From positions 1-52,500 of the forward strand of contig KV784176.1 of assembly GCA_000333855.2 (NCBI GenBank): a stretch of 52,500 nt of DNA, written 5' to 3'. The notes beneath the pieces are model-generated. The model was not told where the DNA came from. It worked only from the letters and a program-made list of their open reading frames with translations, and did not search any database. This stretch comes from Endotrypanum monterogeii (lineage: Eukaryota; Euglenozoa; Kinetoplastea; Trypanosomatida; Trypanosomatidae). The position numbers and the translations under genes were made by a program. Positions 32,323-43,372 of the stretch are shown here, in pieces; the stretch's first letter is position 1; each line of letters opens with the position of its first letter.

Positions 32323-33606
32323 TTTCACTGTGCGGCACGTGTCACATGTGGCGGACAGGGAGGTGTGGTAACCGTATCCAATATTCTCGACATATTTATT
32401 TGGGTGATTGCCCCCTCTTCACCAGCTGCTCATATTATCGATTTGTTTCACAGGTGGTACGTGGGGACGTTAGTCAGAAGGCGATTTTCTCCTCACCCTT
32501 TGGCCGGCAGCTCCTTCAGCTGTGCAAAGCAAACCCGGGCGCGGGTGTCAATACCGATTTTTGTTTTGAATCTGTAGACCACATTTGTTTGTTTCAGCTA
32601 CTTATATATGTTTCTATATATCTATAGATATATATATATATATATATATCTATATATACATTTTTTGATTCACTGGGGAGTGTCTGCTTGCACATACTCC
32701 TCACCATAGCTTCAGCTCTCCACGTTTGACGATCTGCTCAGATGTTTTCTCACCCCGCTAACATTGTCTGTCAGCAACAGGTGCTGTGTACCGAGGTTTG
32801 ATTTCTGTAGGTCTTGGACTGCATACGCTTATTCCTTCAATTTATCTTTTTTTTTCCCTGGCTTATACCATCTCCTACTAAGGGGGTGCAAGCTTTCGAT
32901 ATGCCCGGTTCCCTTGCCGTATCCAGGCATATCGGATGCTCTGTGCGGGGCCACTGCAGTTCCGAGGGTAGGGAGGCGCAGTGTGCACTCGCACCTGTAA
33001 ACATGGGCGGTTGTCCCGTGCCCCTACTTTTCAAAATTTGTTTTCCGTACAATCTAACCGAACGTACACCAATCGACATCTAGCGTCCAAGGATGGTCGA
33101 CAGTAGAAGGAAACAAAACCTAGCTACTTGTATATCTATTGATTCCACCGTTCCGAAGGTGATGGCTGTGTCCTGGACACGCAGTGCTACGGGCTCCCCA
33201 CAACGACACGTGGAAGGTAGCGTATCTTTGCCTCCAGCGTTTTTCTTCGACCCTTGACACCTGCGCCGCCCTCTTCTTTGCGTGGTAGTGTTCGTGTTTT
33301 ACACAACCGCTGGTCACAGTTGACCACCCCGCCGTTGCGAGAGCACTCTCGTGTGTGTGTGTGTATGTTTCTCAACGCTCCCTCTTTTCCTACCCCGCAA
33401 ATCCTGTTTGACTGAATTTCTGTACCGAGGGTGGCGGCGCTATGTATACCGTTTTTGTACCTCTCTCATTTGGATGCGCCGTAGGCACCGCACATCGCCG
33501 AGTTTGACTGCATCGACTACCAAACCTCTTTTCCCTGATACACACACACACACACACACACACACACTTTGACTGCCGCCTTTTGGTTTTTCTTCTCCCG
33601 TGAGCA
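32323..33606 (+). other. Spacer between the dehydrogenase and Nopp140-like genes
   Basis: No gene is seen. It has a TA-rich tract at about 32611-32659, a short (GT)n at 33351-33365, and (CA)n at 33540-33567 directly before the pyrimidine tract of the next gene. Confidence 0.55.
33568..33604 (+). promoter_or_regulatory. Candidate trans-splice acceptor of the Nopp140-like gene
   Basis: A T/C-rich tract ends in CCGTGAG at 33604, leaving only two bases before the ATG at 33607. If this AG is used, the 5'UTR is almost entirely the spliced leader. An AG upstream of the (CA)n tract is the alternative. Confidence 0.35.
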
Positions 33607-34548
33607 ATGTCTCGCGCTGTTGATTATCTTGTGGGCGAGTACCTCGCCCATGAATACCCAAGTGTCGCAAAGGCACTGCGGAGGGACGTACCACTAACAA
33701 GGCAGACACCCCACTCCCCTTTTGGCAAGAAAAGTCTGGAGGAGGTTGTGATGCAGTATCGTCTTCAGAGGTCATCTGAGATGACTGACAGAAAAGTCGA
33801 CAGCGACAGCTCCGACGACGACGAGCCGGTGAAGAGGCCGGTTGCTCGGAAGGCGTCGCCAAAGGTGGCACCGTCGAGGGCTGCAGCGGTCAGCGACAGC
33901 TCCGACGACGACGAGCCGGTGAAGAGGCCGGTTGCTCGGAAGGCGTCGCCAAAGGTGGCACCGTCGAGGGCTGCGGCGGTCAGCGACAGCTCCGACGACG
34001 ACGAGCCGGTGAAGAGGCCGGTTGCTCGGAAGGCGTCGCCAAAGGTGGCACCGTCGAGGGCTGCGGCGGTCAGCGACAGCTCCGACGACGACGAGCCGGT
34101 GAAGAGGCCGGTTGCTCGGAAGGCGTCGCCAAAGGTGGCACCGTCGAGGGCTGCAGCGGTCAGCGACAGCTCCGACGACGACGAGCCAACATCGAACTCA
34201 CATGCAAGAAAAACACAAGCTTCTCGCGCAGATGGGGAGCCAGCGAGGAAGGCGGGGCGGGCGGAGCCGGTGGGTGCACTGCGGCGCACGAATCATCACC
34301 TCAACGAGGACGGCACTTTCCGTCGCTTTCAGCGCATTGACCCAACTCAAGTTACGTTCCACTCTGACGCATTGCGCGATAACCGTCCTGCTGAGGAGCA
34401 CCTCGTACTTCGTCAAAATCAAGAGATGATGCGCACCAAAGGTAAGGGGTTCAGTAAACTAAAGCAAAAGAACAAGGGAAAATTTTACGGCGCTGGAGTC
34501 GATCTCAGCGTGCGAGCTTACCAGTTCCCCGACAGTGACGACGAGTAA
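33607..34548 (+). CDS. Nopp140/SRP40-like nucleolar phosphoprotein
   Basis: This protein of 313 residues has the Nopp140 layout. A LisH-like N-terminus (about residues 4-27, VDYLVGEYLAHEYPSVAKAL) is followed by alternating acidic serine blocks and basic Lys/Arg/Pro blocks. The end is a conserved SRP40 C-terminal domain (about 230-313), including NEDGTFRRFQRID and KGFSKLKQKNKGKFYG. Acidic serines (SDSSDDDE) are typical CK2 sites. Nopp140 chaperones snoRNPs and links them with RNA polymerase I transcription in the nucleolus. The central part is four tandem 30-residue units plus a partial fifth, with near-identical DNA. The ATG at 33607 follows a probable splice acceptor. Trypanosomes are known to have more than one Nopp140-like protein; this one lacks an RGG tail. 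Confidence 0.85.
   Translation: MSRAVDYLVGEYLAHEYPSVAKALRRDVPLTRQTPHSPFGKKSLEEVVMQYRLQRSSEMTDRKVDSDSSDDDEPVKRPVARKASPKVAPSRAAAVSDSSDDDEPVKRPVARKASPKVAPSRAAAVSDSSDDDEPVKRPVARKASPKVAPSRAAAVSDSSDDDEPVKRPVARKASPKVAPSRAAAVSDSSDDDEPTSNSHARKTQASRADGEPARKAGRAEPVGALRRTNHHLNEDGTFRRFQRIDPTQVTFHSDALRDNRPAEEHLVLRQNQEMMRTKGKGFSKLKQKNKGKFYGAGVDLSVRAYQFPDSDDE
33802..34188 (+). repeat. Tandem 90-bp coding repeat (4 full units and a partial fifth)
   Basis: Units start at 33802, 33892, 33982 and 34072, and a 27-bp partial unit starts at 34162. Each encodes a 30-residue block beginning SDSSDDDEPVKRPVARK. The four full units differ only at one synonymous alanine codon (GCA in units 1 and 4, GCG in units 2 and 3). 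Confidence 0.95.
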
Positions 34549-35716
34549 GCGATTCTCGACCACGAACACTCTGGTATGAGGGGGTGGAGTCGAGAGGCAC
34601 AGGGAGGTGTGCCGTCTTTCACGACCGCTGTTTGGCGGTAGTGGTTGCGCTGTCGGGCATCCAAAACGGGGAGACCGAGGTTGAGCGCGTGTATGCTTAG
34701 GTGTATCTGCAGCTTACTTGCGCGCGGTCGGACTGCTCAGTGAAAGGAACCTCTTCCTCTTCTTTCTCACACCAGTTCATTTCGCGGCCGCTTGCCCGAT
34801 GCCTGACACCTAAACTTTTCAGTGGGAGGTAATGTCTTTTTATTCAAGTATTTCTATTTCCCGATTAACATCGCTCATGGTTTCCTTAAGCATTGATATC
34901 TGCGATGCAGGTATAGAAATCCGCGCTTAGTCAAGTGTTGTTCGTAAGAGATGTTGTCGCTGATGTCACAGTTTTAAGCGAGGGCTTGGCAGCGCTGTGC
35001 GTCTCCACAGTTGTTTTTGTGGTTGTGTCGCTGATGGATAAGCCCGTTCCGTTGAGAGAAAATGGTTAGTTTTTTTTTCTGCGAAGACTGCGGGCGGCAT
35101 GGCTCGTTGGCGCTCATTTTTGATACTGGGTGCTCTGTTGCCGCGTTGAGGGCTCGGCTTCCAGGCAGAGCTTCTATGTCATTTGCTTTTGAAAGGGTGC
35201 CGCTAGCTGGTTGATTCCCTACAAGGCTCCCCCCTTAACCTCCTCTTTTCTTTTCCCCTTCGACTGCGAGGTACGCTGTGCGTTTATGAAAGCGCTGCTA
35301 CTGCTGTGATTATTTCCTTCTTTCTCCCCCCCGCTCTCTTTGCACGCATTATGATATTTGTAACCTGGGCTGGCTCACTTCCGACTCCATATTGTCTTTC
35401 CTCACGATGAGACGGCGCCGTCCCCCTCCTTCCCTGCCTGCCTATCCGTTCACTCACACTCTTGTGTGTCCGAATCACTTCCTGTTTTGCTTGAAAATAA
35501 AAAAAAATTAAAATTTCCCTCATACCCACTCGTATCCCTGTACGCAAGTTATCGCAGCAACTGTCCTGTTGCTGTTTCCCCCCCCCCCCACCATACCTCT
35601 TGTCAGGTTCATAAGCTTTACAAAGTGAGCGGGGGGGTTGTTCACCTGCAGTCGAACGCCCCTCCTCCTCCTCCTCGCAACATACACGCACGCGCAGACT
35701 CTACTCGAATTCAACA
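34549..35716 (+). other. Spacer between the Nopp140-like gene and CIAO1, with candidate splice acceptor
   Basis: No gene is seen. A C10 run lies at about 35580-35589. A (CTC)n tract at 35660-35676 followed by CGCAG at 35697 lies 19 nt before the CIAO1 ATG and is a likely spliced-leader acceptor. Confidence 0.5.
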
Positions 35717-36903
35717 ATGGATGGAGTTGTGATGAGTGACGGTGCAATAGCGGAGGCAGCTGCCCCTTTAATGCTGCCAAGCAATGCTCCCCAAGGTGTG
35801 CAGGTGCGGAGGATTGCGACGCTTAAGGGTCACAAAGATCGCGTATGGTGTGTACGCTGGTGTCCAACTGCCCCTGTGCTGGCTTCATGCTCTGGTGATA
35901 CTACCGTTAAGATTTGGGGCCTCAGTCAGTCCGCCGAGGAAGGTGGTGATTCGTGGAGGTGTCTCTGCACCCTGGAAGGGGAGCATGGCCGCACTATTCG
36001 CCACATCAGCTGGAGCCCCAGCGGTGACTACATTGCGTGCGCTTCCTTCGACCACACAGCTACTGTATGGCGTCGAAATAGTGACGGTGAGGAGTACGGC
36101 TTTGAGATAGAGGGCGTGCTGGACGGACACGAGAGTGAGGTGAAGTGTATCGAGTGGGCAACCGACCGCATGCTCGTCACATGTGCGCGCGATCACACCG
36201 CGTGGATTTGGGAACGGGTCGACGAGGGCGAATATGAGTGCGGCGGTGTCCTGACGGGGCACGCGCAGGATGTGAAGCATTGCCAGTTTCTGTTGCCACA
36301 AAACGATGGTGAGGTACCTTTGGTGGTGACCTGCGGGTACGACAATACGATCAAGGTATGGTCGGAGGGTCACCACCAGGATGACTGGCAGTGTGTTCAG
36401 ACTATCACGCGCACGAGGCCACAGTCTGGGCCACAGCTGTCCAGAAGCTCGAGGTGCCCATGGAGCTCGTCCGGGCCTCTCACGCCAATCATGTACCCAT
36501 GCCGCAGCCACTTCTGTGCAGTTGTTCTGATGACTTGTCCGTCATCTTCTGGAAGCGCAACGTCACGGGTAGACTTGTTGAGGTCGCTCGCACCTCTGGA
36601 TTTGCGGAGAGGTCTTTGTTTGATGTGGATTGGGCACCTCATAGCGCTCCTGTTGTAGCGTGCGCTAGCGGCGACAACAGTTTTTCCTTGTTGAGCGTCT
36701 ACGAGGATGCGACGGGTGTGCACGTCTGCACACTTGCGCACGTCGCAGACGCGCACTTGGCTGACGTTAACAGTGTCAGCTTTTCTCTTCAAGATACGCT
36801 CGCAGCGTGCAACGCTGAGGGCGAGAGAACCGGTGCACTGTTGGCAACGGCCGGCGACGACAGCGTGATTCACCTTTGGACGGTGTCTGTGGAGTGCGAG
36901 TGA
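35717..36903 (+). CDS. CIAO1: CIAO1/Cia1 WD40 protein of the cytosolic Fe-S targeting complex, with a one-base frameshift
   Basis: Two frames together give a seven-blade WD40 protein of about 395 residues (human CIAO1 has 339). Frame A runs from the ATG at 35717 and carries typical CIAO1 repeats: [23 protein letters not shown] then [26 protein letters not shown] then [20 protein letters not shown] then DHTAWIW, and [11 protein letters not shown] then DNTIKVW. Frame B continues from about 36400 with [24 protein letters not shown] and [10 protein letters not shown] to the stop at 36901-36903. One base is missing between about 36392 and 36412. CIAO1 docks client apoproteins together with MMS19 and CIAO2B and is expected to be essential, so a sequencing error is more likely than gene death. 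MMS19 is encoded upstream in the same unit. Confidence 0.85.
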
Positions 36904-37734
36904 ATAAGCTGAAGCCCTATTTCCCTAGAAAAAAAAAGGAAATGGGGTAACCCTAAATAATAGGCATCAGGTGAAGATGGGGGGGACGGGGGTTTCGGAG
37001 AGCCGTGAGAGTGAGGAACGACCCTTAAGTGGATGCTTTTGCATTGCACCTTTTGCTTTCTTCAGTGCTTCCCGCGCCTGTGGCTGTTTGGAGAATGCCT
37101 TCTCTGTGGTTTTAGTGACAAGCAAAAACCCCTCTGTGCCGCCGTGGTGCGCACTGTCAAGTACCTTCTATGATTACGTGCTTGTCTCACCTCACATCTT
37201 TCTTTGCTTCCTCCTTTTTTTTTTCTGTCCCCGGTGCGCTGTGCTCTCGTCCTCGGTGAAAGCTGCCGACTGTCGACTGGCTCCTCTCCGTAACTTCAGA
37301 CACAAACAGAGAAAACATTTTTTCCCCCACAAGTGGGAGCTGAAGTCTTTTTTTCAAGTCGTACTGAAAATAATTTCACCTCAAACGTTTCTGCTTTCCA
37401 GTTTGTTGGAGTTGTCCGCATGACATACAAATTTCCTGCTCCCAGTTCGTTTTCTTTCCTCTCTCTGTCACGGCTTGGTATCTATTAAACATCGCCGCCC
37501 TTTCCCCCTTTACACGCTCCCTGAAAACTTGCACTCTGCTGAGTTTGTGCATGCACACGTTTGATTGGCGCGTGCGACAATAACATCTAGCCAAGGCGTT
37601 GTCTCCTTTGTGGCCCAAAAGAGGTAAATAAAAAGATACCAGTGACACAGACACACACACACATACACACACACCTATATATATATATATATATATATAT
37701 ATACTACCAGCACAACACCGTCCACGCGCGCGCG

Positions 37735-37776
<42 letters not shown>

Positions 37777-38184
37777 CGCATATACATACACGGAGGTGAA
37801 AAACAGACCGACTTTTTAGCTTTGTCACCACTAACGTGATCCACCGTTGATTATTACTACTACATAATTATTTCAAGTTTCATAGACACCACTTTTTTTG
37901 TTTTTGCTGTCGTTTTATTATTATTTTCAAGCCTCCGTTTTTTCCCAACACCCTTTTTCTGCACTCGTTTTTTTTTCTTCTTCCCCCTCCCTGTCGATTT
38001 GCATATTTTTTGGTTTCTTAGCCGGTGCCTTCTCTCTCCGTTTTATCTTCTCGCCCCGGTATCATAGACGCCCTCGGTCCTAGATCTAGGCCTTCACACC
38101 GTCTCCCCTCCCCCCTCCCTCCCCCAAACTAGTTCACAGCAACACACACACACACACACACACACAGAAGCGTATTGCTCTAAA
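36904..38184 (+). other. Spacer between CIAO1 and the PSP1-domain gene
   Basis: No gene is seen. It contains two compound CA/TA tracts (37645-37704 and 37727-37790), T runs, and a C/T-rich tract (38101-38132, ending CTAG) followed by (CA)n at 38142-38166, which ends in CACAG 18 nt before the next ATG. Either AG could be the spliced-leader acceptor. Confidence 0.55.
37645..37790. repeat. Two adjacent CA/TA compound microsatellites
   Basis: The tract at 37645-37704 is CA-rich then (TA)n. After a 22-bp unique segment, 37727-37790 repeats the pattern, starting with CGCGCGCG and (CA)n before (TA)n. They look like a local duplication of one compound tract. Confidence 0.85.
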
Positions 38185-39339
38185 ATGTTCCGCGCATCGC
38201 CGCTCTCGGACTGTACCCGGGCCACTCTTCAGGCCATGAACCAAATGCAAGATAGGTCGCTTAGTGGTTCCTCGGTGAAGCTGTCGAAGACAAAGCGGCA
38301 CAACCCCTACGCTAATAAGGTGCTGGCGCCAGAGGACTCGGTGGAGTACAGCAGTATGCTGAACTCTCCACTCTCGGTTCACAGCTCCCCGCTGAATTGG
38401 GAGGCCCGTGCCTTCGACCCATCGTTTATGTACAACGGTGTCAGCTCACCCTACTTCGTGCAGTCTCTCGCCAGCCTGTCAATTGACCGGCGGGTGCGCC
38501 GGTCTCTTTTTGACGACAGCGCAGCTCCTCCCATGGGCACATCTCCGTCAGATGCATCCACAGATCTCGGCACCAGCCCCTCACAGGTTCCAGCGGCGCC
38601 GGCGAAGCAAATGACACTTACGTCCACGCCCAAAACAGTCCCAGGAAAGGTCTACGTGGATGGTCGCCCTGTGGTGGTGCCACAATATGATAACGAGGTG
38701 GTAGTGCGGCTGCGCCACAGTGAGGGTATTTTTGTCATCCCTGACATGCATAGTCTGATGGCATCGGTTGTGGATAAGCGGGACCTGGTAGAGCTTCCGG
38801 TTATCGTGGAGGGTGATCGAGGTGAGGACTTTGGTGTGATTCGCAGCATGGTGATAAAAGGGACTTCTGTCCCAACAACACCACCATCACCTCAGACCGA
38901 GGGATCAGCGGCCGGCGCAGCAGCAGAGGCGGCAAGGGTTTCTCCGAACAGCACCCCCATTCCACGCCCGAAAGTGCTGCGTGTCGCCTCCCCGGCTGAA
39001 CTCCAAGACAGCGACACACTGCCGAAGTGGGAGGCTGAGGCACTCGAGTACTGTCAGTCATGTTTGCAGGAAGTGCATCTGTCGGTGCCCATCACCATCG
39101 AGGGCGTTGTTTTCCAATTCGACCGCAAGAAGCTGACCGTCCGATACACGAGCGACGCGTACGTTGACTTCAATGATTTGACTCGTATGCTGCACAAGAA
39201 GTATAGCTGCCGCATCTGGATGGACCAGCTCAACCGAGAGACTGTCAACAATACCGAGAAGCGCGTCCGCCGAGTCGAGCAGAGCGGGAAGAAAAACAAT
39301 TCACACTACAAAGGTGCGGCGAAACGACGCGAACAGTAG
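38185..39339 (+). CDS. PSP1 C-terminal domain protein
   Basis: This is a protein of 384 residues. The first 140 or so are Ser/Pro-rich and probably disordered. The middle (about 155-230, GKVYVDGRPVVV then EVVVRLRHSEGIFVIP and VIVEGDRGEDFGVIRSMV) and the C-terminal part (about 290-360, EALEYCQSCLQEVHLSVPI then FQFDRKKLTVRYTSDAYVDFNDLTRML) form the PSP1 C-terminal fold. The G-D-R-G-E-D-x-G motif and the K-K-L-T-V-x-Y strand are characteristic. A basic tail ends the protein. In trypanosomatids PSP1-domain proteins are a small family linked to mRNA metabolism and RNA binding, but the role of this member is not shown by its sequence. The start is ATG 38185, 18 nt after a (CA)n tract ending in CAG. 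Confidence 0.85.
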   Translation: MFRASPLSDCTRATLQAMNQMQDRSLSGSSVKLSKTKRHNPYANKVLAPEDSVEYSSMLNSPLSVHSSPLNWEARAFDPSFMYNGVSSPYFVQSLASLSIDRRVRRSLFDDSAAPPMGTSPSDASTDLGTSPSQVPAAPAKQMTLTSTPKTVPGKVYVDGRPVVVPQYDNEVVVRLRHSEGIFVIPDMHSLMASVVDKRDLVELPVIVEGDRGEDFGVIRSMVIKGTSVPTTPPSPQTEGSAAGAAAEAARVSPNSTPIPRPKVLRVASPAELQDSDTLPKWEAEALEYCQSCLQEVHLSVPITIEGVVFQFDRKKLTVRYTSDAYVDFNDLTRMLHKKYSCRIWMDQLNRETVNNTEKRVRRVEQSGKKNNSHYKGAAKRREQ

Positions 39340-40829
39340 CGAGGAAAGCGGTGTGCTTGGTGAAGAGAGAAGTGACCTTGAGTGTTCCCTGGGGAAAAGA
39401 AAAAAATGCGGTCGCATATTCGCACAAGGAAGTAGACGTCTTTCCACACTACCATTTTTTTTTCTTCGCATTTCTGTTTTCTCAACGCGCGGCACTCTCA
39501 AGTCTTTTTTAATGCTTTCCCCTTCCGTGCACTTCTCTAGCCTTTTGTCGTCAGGCCGTGCTTGAATTTATCGGGGTGCATTCTCCGTTCTGTATGTGCG
39601 GGGCACTCGATGAGTGAAGTGTAATCAGCAGTGATTAGTTGTTTGGTCTATCGCTCACCTCCAACCTTTTTTTTTTTTCTGCTCAGCTTCACAGTTGCCA
39701 ACTGCACTGTGTGTCTTTGCAATCATTTCTTGTGTTTCTTTTTTTATTATGATGTGATGCTTCACTATTTCTTTCTCTTTTCTCAAAATTTTTCCCTTCC
39801 GTTTAATCCAGCCTCTATACTCCTCCCCCTTCTTCCTTCCTCTCCCCCTTCTTCCCCCTTCTTCCCTACCCTGTTTTCTTCACTTAAAAAAAATTGTTTT
39901 TACCGCCCTTTTCCCATTGTGAATTCCCCCCTCCCATTTGGGGTGGTGGTGTGGTCGCTGTCAATGTCAGATCTATATTTTGAATAGTCGTCTTATATAT
40001 ACATACATACATATATACATCTATATATATATGATGAAGGCTGGTGGCACTCTGTCGCTATCTATTTGTGTTTTTTTTTTTTTTGCGCTCATGATTTTTT
40101 TTCCCTTGTTTTTGAATGACTCCGAGACGCTGGTTTTTCCGCGTACATTTTTTTTTTTTTCAAATATGCATACCTATACATATATATGTGATGACTGGTG
40201 GTTTTCTTCCGCCAACTATCCTTTTTTTTTTTTTTTTGCTCTTCCCATTGCACTAATTGATGGGAAATAGGCTTAGATAGGGTTCTGACAGCAACATATG
40301 GGTGTATACTTATATATAAATATAAATATACTTTTATTTTATGGTCTTAATGATTATGTTTGCACCTGCCTTTGTTTACTCCTGTTTGTGCCTGTCATAT
40401 GTTTTTTTCGCTCGTCTTTCCTCTGATCTACTTGATTTTTGCTACATTTTTCTGGACCTCCGCCCCCCCCCCCCCCCTCCAACAACAACAACAACAACCA
40501 TCATAACTGTCTGCTTTTCATCTCCACACAGAGTAGCTGGTGGGTGTTGTGCTCTCGTCCATTCGCATGGGTCTTTTTTTTTTCTGCTTCTTGATGCGTG
40601 CCTGGGCTTCGACGCCATAATGGAAGTTCTTCTGTCCTCTCCAAAATTCGAATTGTGAGGTGAAGCATGAGCACAGGAAGATATCTTCGCGGAAATAGTC
40701 TCATACACACACAAAAAAGAAAGAGGGGCGTGGGGCTTACGCGAGGGCAGCAGCATACTCTCGTCTAGTTCGGCATCGGCACCTGCTCGTACTCGAAATC
40801 TCTGCAAATGGGCGTCGCTGCGAAAAGCA

Positions 40830-41882
40830 TTTTATTGCACACTGGTTGTCTGCGTGCTGCCCCATGCACTGGTAGCACTATGCTATTTCTCTCCTTTTAG
40901 CGATAAAAAAAAAGTGGCGATCTTGTTGTTGTTCCCAGATGCCAAGCGAGCTCACCAGATTGTCCGATTGTCAGGGCTGGTCTTGCTTTTCTGGATGATT
41001 GTACATGTAGTGGTGTCACTGTGCACATCTCACAGCCGGTGCATGGGCTTCCCCCCTTCCACGCCTTCTGCATTTCACTACTTCTCTGTGCTCCTTCAGG
41101 ACGATGGATTGTGAGTTCTTCGCGCACAGGTGAGTCCCCGACGCGGGTCTGCTTCCGCTGGACCCTCCTCCCTTTCGGGGAAAACAAATGACGACGCGCA
41201 GGTTCAGGAAAGGGTGTAGTGATGACCCCCTGCTGCGGCGCACTCATGGCAAGGGGCCGCCTGTTATGGCATGTATGGGCAGGTCACCCACACGCGCGCC
41301 CGCGACGACAATGAAGAGTGGAGGCAGGGCGCTATCGTCATACAGCACCGCTGCTCTGCAATGGGTACCTAGATGCATAGGTGCGAGCAGGCTGCGCATG
41401 CGCCGTGAGTTGTGATTGGCACAATGCGTCACCTCCGAGCATGTCATGCGGAGGCGCGAGGGGTCGGTATGGCAGGTGCGCCGGGGGTGAAGGAATACGC
41501 GCCAGTGTGCCCCGAGGCCCTCGTGTGTGCGAAGCATGCGAAGTCTTCCATAGTCGATCTGGGGCGGGGGGTTGCTTAGTGCCGCTGTGCATGGCGGGGA
41601 GCGAGGTTTACCTAGATCGTGCGGTGCGCTGTGCTCAGGTCTGTTTGCCTTGGATCATACCGCGCATATGTGAGGAAGTGGTGCAGCCGGGCGTCAGGAG
41701 TCCGTCATCCGGATGGTGTGATTGGGCTGCGGAGCCATAACACCCTCGACGAATTGGGTGCTGAGAAGCGCTGCAGCAGTAGCAGCGGTGTGTGGGCTGT
41801 GTGGTATGCGTGCATACAGATACTACTATCATGCCTGTAGCAGATCGGCGCATTTTTTTTTTTTGTGGGACGATGGAAAGGC
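40830..41882 (+). repeat. Dispersed repeat of about 1.05 kb, copy 2
   Basis: This is the second copy of the element at 20385-21436, in the same orientation, 1053 bp long. Its poly-T run has 12 Ts instead of 11, and two substitutions separate the copies. It lies about 1.5 kb after the PSP1-domain stop codon. The 90 bp directly upstream (about 40738-40829) are also GC-rich, unlike the rest of this spacer, and have no counterpart beside copy 1, so the original element may be longer. No flanking direct repeat is seen. Confidence 0.85.
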
Positions 41883-43341
41883 GAGGAGCCGATGGGCTCT
41901 GGTTTTGTCGAGCTTGCCCGATCTAGTTTGTAGCTATCGAGGTGGAGGAATGGAAGGCTTCTATACAAAATATGGGTTTGATTCCCCCCCCCTCCCCTCC
42001 CAATCACGTTTTCCCGTGAAATCGGGAAGTTGACCATTCGGACTACTAGCTGCTTGAAATGCCTTTATCCCTTTCTCTTTTTCAAAGCCCCCTTTTTTCT
42101 TGTTCCGAAGAGGATGCCTCGTATGATTGGGATATATATTTATCTTTTTTTTTTCGTGGGTTTAACCCGTATTTGTATTCATAGAAGTATGTACGTCGTG
42201 CCTTTTTTTCCGAACACAATTCCTCCTCTTTTTTCGAGTTATAAAGAATTATGTTAGTATGACGTCGAGCGTAATCACCCTTCCTTTATTTTTTTTTTCC
42301 GTCTCCTGTTGTATCTGCATATGCTAATTACTCGGATGCTCTTTATGCCCGAAATGGGCATGTCCGCAGACATATATGTTGGATGCAATCATGTCCCCTG
42401 TGTTTCCCTTCCTCCACATTCCCACCCTTTTTTTCCACGGCACTCGCGTTGTGGTGTGCGGGCTGGTTTGCAACAATGACAACAACAAAGCAACTCCAAG
42501 CGTCACTGTCGCAATTTGCTTCGCAGCGCCATTCGTTCCAAATACACAGAAGGGAGGGGAGGATCCTTCTACAAAGTAATGCTTCTCTCGATTTTTATTC
42601 TGTGCCTCGTCTTTACGGCTGCTCAGAGACATGTCATTCATAGAGAAAATTGCGATACCTACTCGCCAATCAGCATTGCTTAGATGTTTGGATCTTTTGG
42701 CCAACGAACATTTTTTTTTTTGAATGCAGATTTTTTACTTCCTTGGATGCCGATATTTTTTTCACCTCCCCCCTTTTCCGGAGTTATGGACTGGCACAGC
42801 CTTGCGTTCTGCGTCTTTTCATATTTTTGCTCGTATTTGTCTGATTTTCCTATCAGAGTTAGCTTACCCGTCAAGGTATTTTTCTTTTCTTTTTCCTGTT
42901 GTGCTCCGTCGTTTCGCGTCACCCGTCGTGCCCCCCTTCATGGACCCGCAAATAGACGAGGATGATGCGTTGTGTTTCTCATGCTGTTTTTTTTTTATAC
43001 TACTTTATGCCTGTGTCCATGTACGTGTATGTGTTTCGGATTTGTTTCGTTGTCGAGGACGGGGCGGGGCTCGTCGCTGTGAAGCGCTGGCGCAGCTCCT
43101 GCTCATAGTAAGGAGCGCTTGTGATGCGTAGCGGATTCTCTCGCGGAAAAAAAAAAGAGTCTCCCTCCCCAGATACACTCACCTTTCCACCCACACAGCA
43201 GAGAGGGGGAGAAAACGGGGCTTTCGTAGCCACTTGGTGTTGTTCTTTCAATTTTTCTCTCGTTTCTAATTTTTTTTTTTTTGCCTAACCAAGTGTCACG
43301 CTTCCCTCAGATGTACAGGTGTCATATGAAGGCTATACTCC

Positions 43342-43342
<1 letters not shown>

Positions 43343-43369
<27 letters not shown>
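43343..43369. repeat. (TA)n microsatellite
   Basis: About 13 TA units in the long spacer; a similar tract lies at 45480-45504. Confidence 0.9.

Positions 43370-43372
<3 letters not shown>

Noticed and set aside
33802..34188. CRISPR-like array
   Set aside because: The 90-bp units are contiguous with no spacers, lie inside a eukaryotic coding frame and encode a known type of protein repeat.
33765..34289. Minus-strand 174-codon ORF with internal repeats
   Set aside because: It is the reverse complement of the Nopp140 90-bp repeats and simply mirrors them.
41883..42000. tRNA-like T-arm text (GGTTTGATTCC) just after repeat copy 2
   Set aside because: A matching D arm, anticodon arm and 7-bp acceptor stem could not be drawn; the following C run makes pairing trivial.
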